Positions 16,392 to 23,692 of a stretch of DNA of 25,590 bases are shown here, piece after piece. Both the position numbers and the translations under genes were made by a program. The stretch is from Syntrophales bacterium. Lineage in GTDB: Bacteria; Desulfobacterota; Syntrophia; Syntrophales; UBA2210. Location: positions 1 through 25,590 of the forward strand of contig JAUSPK010000168.1 of assembly GCA_030655735.1 (NCBI GenBank), written 5' to 3'. The notes beneath the pieces are model-generated. The model saw nothing but the letters and a program-made list of their open reading frames with translations. It ran no database searches and had not been told where the DNA came from. The first letter of the stretch is position 1. Each line of letters begins with the position of its first letter.

Positions 16392-16549
16392 GTAGGGTAC
16401 GTCTCGTGCGAGAGGGTGCAGAGAACGTATTGTACAACCTTTTGAAATGAGTGATGGTATGTGGTGCGCACAGCGTATCACTCCTGCCAGTCTGTCTCGT
16501 GGGCGTCCTCCCACTTATACCGAGCATTATCCCGAAAAGGAGATTTATG

Positions 16550-17323
16550 ATGAAAAAATATGCAGTATCTATAGTGCTCTGTTTTTCGCTGTTTTTCCTG
16601 AGTTCCCCGGCATCGGCACAGGACACCGTCATGCAGGTATCGACGATAGACGCTTTGGTAGCGGGTCTGTATGATGGCACGATGTCCTGTGGCCGCTTGC
16701 TGCAGTACGGAAATGTGGGAATTGGCACCTTTGACCGTCTGGAAGGAGAAATGATTGTTTTGGATGGCACGGTGTATCAGGTGAAGGCAGACGGCAGGGT
16801 CTACACCCCGGATCCGGATGTAAAGACCCCTTTTGCCGCCGTATGCCGGTTCGGAGCGGACGATACGATCGACTTGAAAGAGGGTTTGAATTTCAAAGAA
16901 TTGGAGGAAGCAATTGATGCGTCCATCTCCAATAAGAATCTGTTTTACGCGATAAAGATCACCGGAACATTCTCATACATGAAAACGCGCAGCGTTCCCG
17001 CTCAGGGCAAACCCTATCCACCCCTGGCGGAGGTAACCAAAAATCAAAGTGTCTTTGAAATGCAAAACATTTCTGGGACGATTGTCGGGTTCAGGTGCCC
17101 ACCGTACGTGCAGGGGATCAATGTACCGGGGTATCATCTGCATTTCATCAGTGATGATCGCGCACGGGGCGGCCATATCCTCGGTCTTGAAACCGATACG
17201 GGTATCTGCGCTCTCGACCGCTGCAACCAGTTTTTCCTGGTTCTTCCAACGGAGGGGGAGGCCTTTCAGAAGGTTGACCTATCAAAGGATAGGAGCAAGG
17301 AACTGTATAAGATCGAAAAATAA
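16550..17323 (+). CDS. Alpha-acetolactate decarboxylase with signal peptide
   Basis: 257 residues. The enzyme converts 2-acetolactate to acetoin and CO2. Zinc ligands are H196-x-H198 and H209 in Y-H-L-H-F-I-S-D-D-R-A-R-G-G-H, with the exact spacing known from the Brevibacillus enzyme; the catalytic Arg is R147 in K-T-R-S-V-P, and an acidic pair lies in F-D-R-L-E-G-E (E65/E67). A clear Sec signal peptide (basic K-K, a hydrophobic run of about 13, then A-S-A before Q24) predicts export to the periplasm. No acetolactate synthase gene is nearby. AAGGAG (16537-16542) serves ATG 16550 at 7 nt; an adjacent ATG at 16547 is also possible. The methyltransferase gene follows by 11 nt. Confidence 0.9.
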   Translation: MKKYAVSIVLCFSLFFLSSPASAQDTVMQVSTIDALVAGLYDGTMSCGRLLQYGNVGIGTFDRLEGEMIVLDGTVYQVKADGRVYTPDPDVKTPFAAVCRFGADDTIDLKEGLNFKELEEAIDASISNKNLFYAIKITGTFSYMKTRSVPAQGKPYPPLAEVTKNQSVFEMQNISGTIVGFRCPPYVQGINVPGYHLHFISDDRARGGHILGLETDTGICALDRCNQFFLVLPTEGEAFQKVDLSKDRSKELYKIEK

Positions 17324-17334
17324 AATAACGAAAG

Positions 17335-17991
17335 ATGCACATGCCCGCCATGCTTAAAGAGCAAATGGAAAAGATATACCGGAGTCTGCCACCGGACAAA
17401 ATACCCTGGAATCTCGAAGCCGTTCCCGATATACTCCAGAATATTGTAAAAACCAAAACCATACAACCCTGCAAGGTTATTGAGTTGGGGTGTGGCGTCG
17501 GGAGGTATGTACGGTACTTTGCCACCAAGGGATTTGATGCTACCGGCGTCGATTTTTCAGATTCGGCCCTGGTATTGGCGCGAGAGGCTGCATTAAAGAA
17601 AGGGGCTCATTGCCGGTTTATTGTGGCGGATGTCCTTGGTGACATGACAGAGGTTCAGGATACCTTTGATTTTGCATATGACTGGGAGCTGTTGCATCAC
17701 ATCTTTCCTCCTGACAGGGAAAGATACCTTCATTCTGTGTGCCATCTCCTCAATCCGGGCGGATACTACCTATCGGTTTGTTTCAGCGAGGAGGACCCTC
17801 AATTCGAAGGTACAGGGAAATATAGAAAAACGCCTCTCGATACCATGTTGTACTTTTCATCTGAAGACGAGATTAAGGCGTTAGTCAAACCGCTGTTTGA
17901 GATCGAAGAGATTAAAACAGTTGATATTAAGGGCAAGGGTGGAGTTCATACAGCAATTTATGCCTTCTTGAGAAAAAGAGAAGATAGCTGA
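17335..17991 (+). CDS. Class I SAM-dependent methyltransferase
   Basis: 218 residues. SAM-binding motif I is V-I-E-L-G-C-G-V-G (48-56), followed by the acidic end of strand 2 in G-V-D-F-S (71-75), and V-A-D-V-L later as motif II. The N-terminus (K-I-P-W-N) resembles thiopurine-methyltransferase-like and tellurite-resistance-like small-molecule methyltransferases. The substrate is unknown. It follows the acetolactate decarboxylase gene by 11 nt and probably shares its transcript, but no functional link is evident. The start is uncertain: ATG 17335, 17341, 17350 and 17365 are all in frame, and no strong ribosome site selects one. Confidence 0.82.
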   Translation: MHMPAMLKEQMEKIYRSLPPDKIPWNLEAVPDILQNIVKTKTIQPCKVIELGCGVGRYVRYFATKGFDATGVDFSDSALVLAREAALKKGAHCRFIVADVLGDMTEVQDTFDFAYDWELLHHIFPPDRERYLHSVCHLLNPGGYYLSVCFSEEDPQFEGTGKYRKTPLDTMLYFSSEDEIKALVKPLFEIEEIKTVDIKGKGGVHTAIYAFLRKREDS

Positions 17992-18013
17992 ACATTACCG
18001 GCAGACAACGTTC

Positions 18014-18034
18014 CGGGGCGCTTTTTATGCCCCG
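18014..18034 (+). other. GC-rich hairpin after the methyltransferase gene
   Basis: CGGGGC (18014-18019) pairs with GCCCCG (18029-18034) around a 9-nt loop. The T-run is in the loop, not after the stem, so it is a weak candidate for termination. Confidence 0.35.
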
Positions 18035-18078
18035 AAAGGCCCGTTGGTTCTGTGTTGCGATAGAGGAATTTGTTTTTG

Positions 18079-18759
18079 ATGCGGGCAGCAATATTTGACA
18101 TGGATGGCGTGTTGATCGATTCGGAGCCGCTCTGGCGGCGAGCCGAAGAAGAGGTCTTTGGAAGTGTGGGGATTGCCCTCACGAAAGAAATGTGCCTCGG
18201 AACGATGGGGTTGCGGCTGGATGAAGTCGTAGCGTATTGGTATCAACGGTTTCGCTGGACAGGGAAGAGTCTGCAGCAGGTTGAAGAAGAGGTGTTGTCG
18301 GCTATGCATAAGCTGATATCGGAAGAGGGGAAGGCCCTGCGAGGGGTGCGTGAGACCCTGGCCCGCCTGCAGGGAGCGGATCTGATGCTCGCCATCGCTT
18401 CATCGTCTCCCCTCAGCCTGATAGAGGCGGTTGTCCATAAACTGGAGATTCGTGAATTCTTTCAAACCTTGTGCTCCGCGGAGGACGATGCCTTTGGGAA
18501 GCCCGATCCGGCGGTGTACCTTCGGACAGCCAAGCGTTTGGCGGTTGACCCCCGCGAATGCCTTGTCTTTGAAGATTCGCTTTTGGGTGTACGCTCCGCG
18601 AAATCCGCGGGGATGATCGTTGTTGCCGTGCCGGCCCCAGATCAGTACGATGACCAACGATTCAATGAGGCGGATTTCAAGGTAAGATCACTACAGGGTT
18701 TTTCGTTTGATTTGATGAAGAAAGGAAAGGAGACAGCTCATGAAGATCAGTGCGCGTAA
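18079..18759 (+). CDS. HAD-superfamily sugar-phosphate phosphatase-like (subfamily IA)
   Basis: 226 residues with all four HAD motifs: D7-M-D9-G-V-L-I-D as nucleophile and acid, A-S-S-S (107-110), K141 in G-K-P-D-P, and E165-D166 in V-F-E-D-S-L-L-G. The D-S-E-P-L-W after motif I is typical of the hexitol/2-deoxyglucose-6-phosphatase (YniC/HxpB) group, which acts on small sugar phosphates. The cap is the helical C1 type between motifs I and II. GAGG (18063-18066) is rather far from ATG 18079, and TTG codons at 18070 and 18076 are possible alternative starts. The 3' end overlaps the molbindin gene by 20 nt, which implies translational coupling. Confidence 0.85.
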   Translation: MRAAIFDMDGVLIDSEPLWRRAEEEVFGSVGIALTKEMCLGTMGLRLDEVVAYWYQRFRWTGKSLQQVEEEVLSAMHKLISEEGKALRGVRETLARLQGADLMLAIASSSPLSLIEAVVHKLEIREFFQTLCSAEDDAFGKPDPAVYLRTAKRLAVDPRECLVFEDSLLGVRSAKSAGMIVVAVPAPDQYDDQRFNEADFKVRSLQGFSFDLMKKGKETAHEDQCA

Positions 18760-18952
18760 TACAATGAAAGGAACCGTTACAAATGTCAAGGAAGGCGCGG
18801 TCAATAACGAAATCACCATTAAGCTCGCCGGAGGAGATGAGATCACCTCCATCATTACCCAGGCGTCCAGCAATGCCTTGGGCCTCAAGGCCGGCAAACC
18901 CGTTATTGCTGTCATCAAGGCTTCAAACGTTATGGTGGCGGTAGAAGACTGA
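18740..18952 (+). CDS. Molbindin (Mop-type molybdate-binding TOBE protein)
   Basis: 70 residues forming one complete Mop/TOBE domain: S-A-R-N near the start, then K-G-T-V-T-N-V-K-E-G-A-V-N-N-E and V-I-A-V-I-K-A-S-N-V-M near the end. Molbindins are hexameric cytoplasmic proteins that bind molybdate or tungstate and are thought to buffer or store it for molybdopterin enzymes. AAAGGAGA lies at proper spacing before ATG 18740. The gene begins inside the end of the HAD-phosphatase gene in another frame. No modABC genes are in the window. Confidence 0.93.
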   Translation: MKISARNTMKGTVTNVKEGAVNNEITIKLAGGDEITSIITQASSNALGLKAGKPVIAVIKASNVMVAVED

Positions 18953-19007
18953 CATCGAACGTGAACGGCGGCATTCTGGCGGAGGGACATTACGAAGGAA
19001 GAAATGT

Positions 19008-19634
19008 ATGGGCATAGAGATCTGGATAACCTTTGTTTGTGCGGCAACGATCCTGTTAGTGATACCGGGACCGACGATCCTCATGGTTCTGAGCCAGGCA
19101 ATCACGCACGGGCGCAGATCCGTCATCCCTCTTGTCGCCGGTGTCGTATCGGGCGACTTGACGGCAATGACACTCTCTCTCCTGGGACTGGGAGCCCTCC
19201 TGTCGGCCTCGGCCACCCTTTTTACCGTTCTGAAATGGATCGGTGCTGGCTACCTTGTGTATCTCGGTGTCCGATTGTGGCGTTCACGCCCCGATGATGA
19301 AAGATTCCCTGCTCCCGCGGCAGTCCGTTCCAGTGGATCGCTTTTTAAAAGTTCATTTATCGTGACCGCCCTGAATCCCAAGAGTATCGCCTTTTTCGTC
19401 GCGTTTCTTCCGCAGTTCATAAATCCGAACCAGCAGCCGCTGGCCCAATTCCTTATTCTGGGGGGCACCTTTTTATTGCTGGCCGGTATCAACGCGGCCT
19501 TATATGCGACCTTCGCGGGCCACGTGCGTGACGCAATGCGCAACACTGCGGTTCGCAGGTGGTTCAACCGCTGCGGGGGAACGGTTCTGATCGGCGCCGG
19601 AGCACTTGCCGCCGCCATGGAGCGATCATCGTAG
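19008..19634 (+). CDS. LysE/RhtB-family amino-acid exporter
   Basis: 208-residue inner-membrane protein with about six hydrophobic segments. The N-terminal V-I-P-G-P-T-I-L-M-V-L-S-Q-A and the following H-G-R-R-S-V-I-P-L-V-A-G-V-V-S-G-D are the family signature, and N-P-K-S-I-A-F-F-V-A-F-L-P-Q-F marks the mid-protein conserved block. Members export amino acids such as homoserine, threonine or lysine; the substrate here cannot be predicted. GAAGGAAG precedes ATG 19008. It lies 55 nt after the molbindin and may be the last gene of a HAD-mop-lysE group. Confidence 0.9.
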   Translation: MGIEIWITFVCAATILLVIPGPTILMVLSQAITHGRRSVIPLVAGVVSGDLTAMTLSLLGLGALLSASATLFTVLKWIGAGYLVYLGVRLWRSRPDDERFPAPAAVRSSGSLFKSSFIVTALNPKSIAFFVAFLPQFINPNQQPLAQFLILGGTFLLLAGINAALYATFAGHVRDAMRNTAVRRWFNRCGGTVLIGAGALAAAMERSS

Positions 19635-19649
19635 GTGGGGGTCTTTTGC

Positions 19650-20215
19650 ATGAAAATTATCCGCTATGCACCGCTGTGGTCCGCCGGGAGCATTTATTTT
19701 TCCTCTTTTTCCTGATCATTGCAATTGGCCTTATTGTATTTGACCCACGGACCATATCCCCGGCGGTGCGCGTCCGTGGCATCAGATACAACGCCTGAAT
19801 TCTACGAGCACGTAGCGATCTTCATCAAAAACAACAAAAGTGTATCTTGTTTTGAACCCTGTCCATTTTCATAATTATCTAAATTCATTCTATAAAACAA
19901 CGAGATTGTGTTTTTCCATACAGGAAAGACAAAATCGCCGTTCTCGAACAGGAATGGCTCCCCATAGGGCAGAGAAAGTACGCAGTCATTCAAAAGATAA
20001 AGGCATTTGAGCAGAAAATAAAGGCACGCTGGCCCCACCTCAGCAGATACAGCGGGAATGAGCTTATGACGAAAATGAAGGATTGGTCCAATCACATAAC
20101 GACGCTCAATATGGGGCTCAAGACGGCGCTGGCAAAAAACGACCTCAATATGGCCGAGGCGGTCATACAGAAATACGGGGGTGTGGCTAATACGGCGCTG
20201 GGAAACGATCGATAA
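19650..20215 (+). pseudogene. Degraded gene remnant(s) with several frame changes
   Basis: No intact gene fits here, but coding-like pieces lie in different + strand frames. ATG 19650 begins M-K-I-I-R-Y-A-P-L-W and meets a stop after 21 codons, while another frame continues as a hydrophobic helix (F-F-L-I-I-A-I-G-L-I-V-F). From 19883 to the stop at 20213-20215 a frame is open for 110 codons with no usable start in its first half. Its part from 19922 is highly charged and helical (E-Q-K-I-K-A-R-W-P-H-L), as in a real protein. The family is not recognised. A 151-codon minus-strand frame over the same stretch looks like a shadow. The pieces may come from one or two genes. Confidence 0.4.
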
Positions 20216-20285
20216 AAATCTGGCGCCAGGATGCCTCTGCGGAAAAAGGCTTGACAATTTTCTAAATACCTGCGAATCCTATAAA

Positions 20286-20397
20286 CTCAGCGGAAGAGGT
20301 TGCAACTGGCTGAAAATATTATTTTACCGCAGAAGAGGGGAAACCATAGGGTGATAACGACAATCCCGTGACTCGCAGTGAGGGCGGGATTGTTTTG
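20286..20397 (+). ncRNA. Candidate leader/attenuator RNA upstream of pntAA
   Basis: TTGACA (20251-20256) and TATAAA (20280-20285) precede this stretch but are 23 nt apart, so the promoter is weak or different. The stretch ends in a strong terminator only about 45 nt before pntAA, so readthrough control is plausible. A tiny frame GTG-ATA-ACG-ACA-ATC-CCG-TGA (20351-20371) begins 8 nt after GAGGGGAAA and could be a leader peptide that overlaps the terminator stem. No known riboswitch class is recognised. Confidence 0.35.
20360..20397 (+). terminator. Intrinsic terminator upstream of pntAA
   Basis: ACAATCCCG (20360-20368) pairs perfectly with CGGGATTGT (20385-20393), followed by TTTG. An inner CTC/GAG pair may extend the stem. 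It lies in the pntAA leader. Confidence 0.7.
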
Positions 20398-20438
20398 TAT
20401 GTATCCCTGTCTCCCGGAGCACTGCAGGGGAGGTTTGT

Positions 20439-21584
20439 ATGACGACAGTAGCCGTTCCCAGAGAATACGATCCCGAAGAGACTCGCGTTCCCCTGATCCC
20501 GCCGGATGTGAAAAAACTCCTGCAACGGGGGGCCTCGGTCGAGATCGAATCGGCGATGGGAAATCCGTCCGGGTATTCCGATGACGAGTACAGCGCCGCC
20601 GGCGCAAAGGTGGTTCAGGACCGAAAGGCCCTCATCTCCTCGGGGGACATCATCCTCAGGATGCGCAAGCCCCCTCTGCCCGAGATCGAGTGGCAGAAAC
20701 CGGGGAGCATCCATATCAGTTATTTCGATCCCTTCAATGAACCCGAGATTCTGGATGCCTTCCTGTCCCGCGGCATCAGCGCCCTCAGTATGGAGATGAT
20801 CCCCCGGAGCACCCGAGCCCAGAAGATGGACGCCCTCAGCTCACAGGCAAGCCTTGCCGGCTATGTGGCCGTGATCCTCGCCGCCCAGCGGCTCCAGAAA
20901 ATCTTTCCCATGATGATGACACCGGCGGGGACCCTTGCCCCTGTCCGGGTCTTTGTTATCGGGGCCGGCGTCGCGGGTCTTCAGGCGATTGCCACGGCAC
21001 GGCGGCTTGGCGCGCGGATCGAGGCCTTTGATACCAGGGCGGTTGTGGAGGAAGAGGTAAAGTCGCTTGGCGCGAAGTTCGTCAAGATCGACCTCGGTGA
21101 GACGGGGCAGACCAAGGACGGCTACGCGAACGCGCTGACGGCAGAGCAGCTCGAAAAGCAGCGGGAAGAGATCGCAAAGTACTGCGCGACGGCCGATGTA
21201 GTGATTACCACGGCGCAGGTCTTCGGAAAGAAGGCGCCCCTGATCGTGACGCGTGACATGATCGCGGCCATGAAGGAGGGAAGCGTCATCGTTGACCTGG
21301 CGGCCGAAAGCGGGGGCAACGTGGAGGGGTCTGTTCCTGGGCAGGAAGTGGTCGCCCACGGTGTCACCATCGTCGGCCTGAAGAACCCCCCCGGGCACGT
21401 GAGTGTACATGCCAGCCAGATGTACTCCAGCAACGTGACCAGCCTCATCCTTGAATTCTGGGACGATGAAGCCAAACGACTCACACTCCCCCTTGAGGAC
21501 GACATCATCAGAGGATGCCTGATAACACATGATCATGCCATCTTCAGCGAGACCCTAAAGGCAGTCATGAAAAAAGGAGAATAG
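20439..21584 (+). CDS. pntAA: NAD(P) transhydrogenase subunit alpha, part 1 (NAD-binding)
   Basis: 381 residues making domain I of the proton-translocating transhydrogenase, which binds NAD(H) and passes hydride to NADP on domain III. The start (V-A-V-P-R-E-Y-D-P-E-E-T-R-V-P-L) is the alanine dehydrogenase/PNT N-terminal signature. S-T-R-A-Q-K-M-D-A-L-S-S (124-135) is the conserved active-site loop, and G-A-G-V-A-G (175-180) the Rossmann loop, with D198 of A-F-D-T-R binding the NAD ribose. Here the alpha subunit is split in two, as in Rhodospirillum-type enzymes. GGGGAGG precedes ATG 20439. The terminator in its leader suggests regulated readthrough. Confidence 0.93.
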   Translation: MTTVAVPREYDPEETRVPLIPPDVKKLLQRGASVEIESAMGNPSGYSDDEYSAAGAKVVQDRKALISSGDIILRMRKPPLPEIEWQKPGSIHISYFDPFNEPEILDAFLSRGISALSMEMIPRSTRAQKMDALSSQASLAGYVAVILAAQRLQKIFPMMMTPAGTLAPVRVFVIGAGVAGLQAIATARRLGARIEAFDTRAVVEEEVKSLGAKFVKIDLGETGQTKDGYANALTAEQLEKQREEIAKYCATADVVITTAQVFGKKAPLIVTRDMIAAMKEGSVIVDLAAESGGNVEGSVPGQEVVAHGVTIVGLKNPPGHVSVHASQMYSSNVTSLILEFWDDEAKRLTLPLEDDIIRGCLITHDHAIFSETLKAVMKKGE

Positions 21585-21586
21585 GA

Positions 21587-21904
21587 ATGGATTCGCAAAT
21601 CTGTAATGAAGCCTGTCTTATCTGTATGGGCCTTATCCTGGTCCTGTCGATCTTTATCGGCTTCGAGGTCATCTCCAAGGTGCCCTCGCGGCTTCACACT
21701 CCCCTCATGTCGGGGAGCAACGCCATCTCCGGCATTACCCTTGTCGGGGCGGTGATCGCGGTGGGATCGGCATGGGGAACGATGAGCCTTATCCTGGGCA
21801 CTCTGGCCGTTGTCTTCGCGACGGTGAACGTTGTCGGCGGCTATGTGGTGACCGACCGAATGCTCCAGATGTTTCAAAAGAAACCGGGGGAGGGAAAACA
21901 GTGA
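21587..21904 (+). CDS. pntAB: NAD(P) transhydrogenase subunit alpha, part 2 (membrane)
   Basis: 105-residue membrane segment of the split alpha subunit, with about three to four hydrophobic helices and the conserved F-I-G-F-E-V-I-S-K-V-P-S-R-L-H-T-P-L-M-S followed by G-S-N-A-I-S-G-I. It forms part of the proton channel (domain II) with PntB. It starts 2 nt after the pntAA stop with AAAGGAGAATAG before it, and its stop overlaps the pntB start (GTGA). Confidence 0.93.
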   Translation: MDSQICNEACLICMGLILVLSIFIGFEVISKVPSRLHTPLMSGSNAISGITLVGAVIAVGSAWGTMSLILGTLAVVFATVNVVGGYVVTDRMLQMFQKKPGEGKQ

Positions 21905-23277
21905 ATTTCATTTTGCTTATCAATGGGACCTATATCGTCGCCGCTGTCCTCTTTATCTACGGGTTGAAGTTGCTTACCTCTCCGGTGACGGCGAGGCGGG
22001 GGAATCTCCTCTCCGCCGTGGGGATGTTTCTGGCGGTGGTGGTGACGCTACTCAATGAGGAGATCATCGATTACCGGTGGATGCTGATCGGCATTGCCAT
22101 AGGCGGTATCATCGGGGGCCTCTTCGCGCGACTCGTCCAGATGACCCAGATGCCCGAGATGGTGGCATTGTTCAACGGATCCGGCGGCCTCGCCAGTCTT
22201 CTTGTGGGATGGGGTGCCTATCACGTGATGCCCCTGGCCGGACTCTTTGTCATGACCACCGTCTTCCTTGCCGTTCTAATCGGCGGGGTGACCTTTTCGG
22301 GGAGCCTGATTGCCTGGGGAAAACTCTCGGAACGCATACCGGGCAGACCGATGCTTTTCCGGGGGCAGACCCTCCTGAACGGGGTCCTTGTAATCGTGAT
22401 TCTCATCGGAGGGTCATTGTTCCTGTCGGCCCCCGAGACAAGCTATCCCATATTCCTGGGGATCATCCTGCTCTCCCTGGTCCTCGGCGTCATGGTCGTG
22501 ATTCCCATCGGCGGCGCCGATATGCCCGTGGTGATCTCTCTTTTGAACAGTTATTCGGGGATCGCCGCCTGCGCCGCCGGGCTTGCCATTACGAACAACA
22601 TCCTGATTGTCGCCGGCGCCTTCGTGGGGGCCAGCGGCATTATCCTGACCAATGTCATGTGCAAGGCCATGAACCGCTCACTCTACAATGTCCTCTTCGG
22701 CGGCTTTGGTGCCGTCACGAAGGGGGCTGCAGCGGAGGTGGGAGGCGAGGTCAAGGCGATTTCGGCACAGGATACCTACTATATCCTTGAGGCAGCCTCC
22801 GCGGTCGCCTTTGTCCCCGGTTACGGGCTGGCCGTCTCCCAGGCGCAGCATGTGCTGAAAGAACTGGGTGATCTGCTGGAAGAGCGGGGGATCGAGGTCT
22901 CCTACGCGATCCATCCCGTCGCGGGACGGATGCCGGGACACATGAACGTCCTCCTTGCCGAGGCCGATGTCCCCTATGAAAAGCTGATCGAGATGGAGCA
23001 GATCAACCGGCGGATTGCGAACATCGACGTATGCGTGATTATCGGCGCCAACGACATCGTCAACCCGGCGGCCCGGGAGGATACAAACAGCTCCATCTAC
23101 GGGATGCCGATTATCGAAGTTGACCGCTCAAAGACGGTGATTGTCCTGAAACGTTCAATGGCGCCCGGGTTCGCGGGGATCGACAACAGCCTGTTTTACA
23201 AAGAAAACTCGCGCATGCTTTTCGGCGACGCGAAGGGGAGTATCGGCGAGATCGTCGCTGAATTCAAGAACGTTTAG
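21901..23277 (+). CDS. pntB: NAD(P) transhydrogenase subunit beta
   Basis: 458 residues: an N-terminal membrane part (domain II, about eight to nine helices) and the C-terminal NADP-binding domain III. Conserved blocks include G-G-A-D-M-P-V-V-I-S-L-L-N-S-Y-S-G, V-P-G-Y-G-L-A-V-S-Q-A-Q (the domain III Rossmann start), H-P-V-A-G-R-M-P-G-H-M-N and G-A-N-D-I-V-N-P-A. The enzyme couples proton influx to NADPH formation from NADH. GTG 21901, overlapping the pntAB stop as GTGA, is chosen because GGGGGAGGG precedes it and PntB proteins start at this hydrophobic segment; the longer frame from 21772 would overlap pntAB heavily. Confidence 0.95.
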   Translation: MNFILLINGTYIVAAVLFIYGLKLLTSPVTARRGNLLSAVGMFLAVVVTLLNEEIIDYRWMLIGIAIGGIIGGLFARLVQMTQMPEMVALFNGSGGLASLLVGWGAYHVMPLAGLFVMTTVFLAVLIGGVTFSGSLIAWGKLSERIPGRPMLFRGQTLLNGVLVIVILIGGSLFLSAPETSYPIFLGIILLSLVLGVMVVIPIGGADMPVVISLLNSYSGIAACAAGLAITNNILIVAGAFVGASGIILTNVMCKAMNRSLYNVLFGGFGAVTKGAAAEVGGEVKAISAQDTYYILEAASAVAFVPGYGLAVSQAQHVLKELGDLLEERGIEVSYAIHPVAGRMPGHMNVLLAEADVPYEKLIEMEQINRRIANIDVCVIIGANDIVNPAAREDTNSSIYGMPIIEVDRSKTVIVLKRSMAPGFAGIDNSLFYKENSRMLFGDAKGSIGEIVAEFKNV

Positions 23278-23379
23278 TCGGCTCGTTACAGCGCCGGAAT
23301 CACCTTGATCATTTCAAACTCGGGCTATCGAATTAACATGAACAACGGTTTATCTCGATGCCGGGAGAAGGGGGAAATC

Positions 23380-23622
23380 ATGGCCATGGAATTAACGCGG
23401 AGCATGCTGGCGTGGTGTTCGGTCATCAACATAGGGTTGCTTCTGTGGTGGTATCTGTTTTTCGTTCTGGCCCACGACTGGATGTACCGGATGCACAGCA
23501 AGTGGTTTAACATCCCGGTTGATCGGTTCGATACCCTGCACTACGCAGGAATGGGGCTTTTCAAAATAGGGATACTCCTGTTCAACCTGGTGCCGTATTT
23601 AGCCCTGCGCATCGTCGGTTGA
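23380..23622 (+). CDS. Small membrane protein, DUF6868-like
   Basis: 80 residues with two hydrophobic helices (about 10-30 and 57-77) around the polar A-H-D-W-M-Y-R-M-H-S-K-W-F. The pattern W-C-S-V-I-N-I-G-L-L-L-W-W and H-Y-A-G-M-G-L-F-K-I matches what I recall of the DUF6868 family of unknown function; this is from memory, not a search. GGGGGAAA before ATG 23380 supports the start over an upstream in-frame ATG at 23305. It follows pntB by about 100 nt. Confidence 0.75.
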   Translation: MAMELTRSMLAWCSVINIGLLLWWYLFFVLAHDWMYRMHSKWFNIPVDRFDTLHYAGMGLFKIGILLFNLVPYLALRIVG

Positions 23623-23692
23623 GAGATTATCCACCAACTGGATGAAACGGGGGGGGTCGGGAGCCCTGGAACATCCTTATGAATGTCGCACA

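Noticed and set aside
20222..20240. A possible sigma-54 promoter (GG and GC 10 nt apart) before pntAA
   Set aside because: Only the GG/GC spacing fits; the flanking TTGC element is not matched, so the support is too weak.
19802..20257. A 151-codon minus-strand frame
   Set aside because: No ribosome site, and the + strand frame over the same bases has the more protein-like charged helical composition; it is treated as a shadow.
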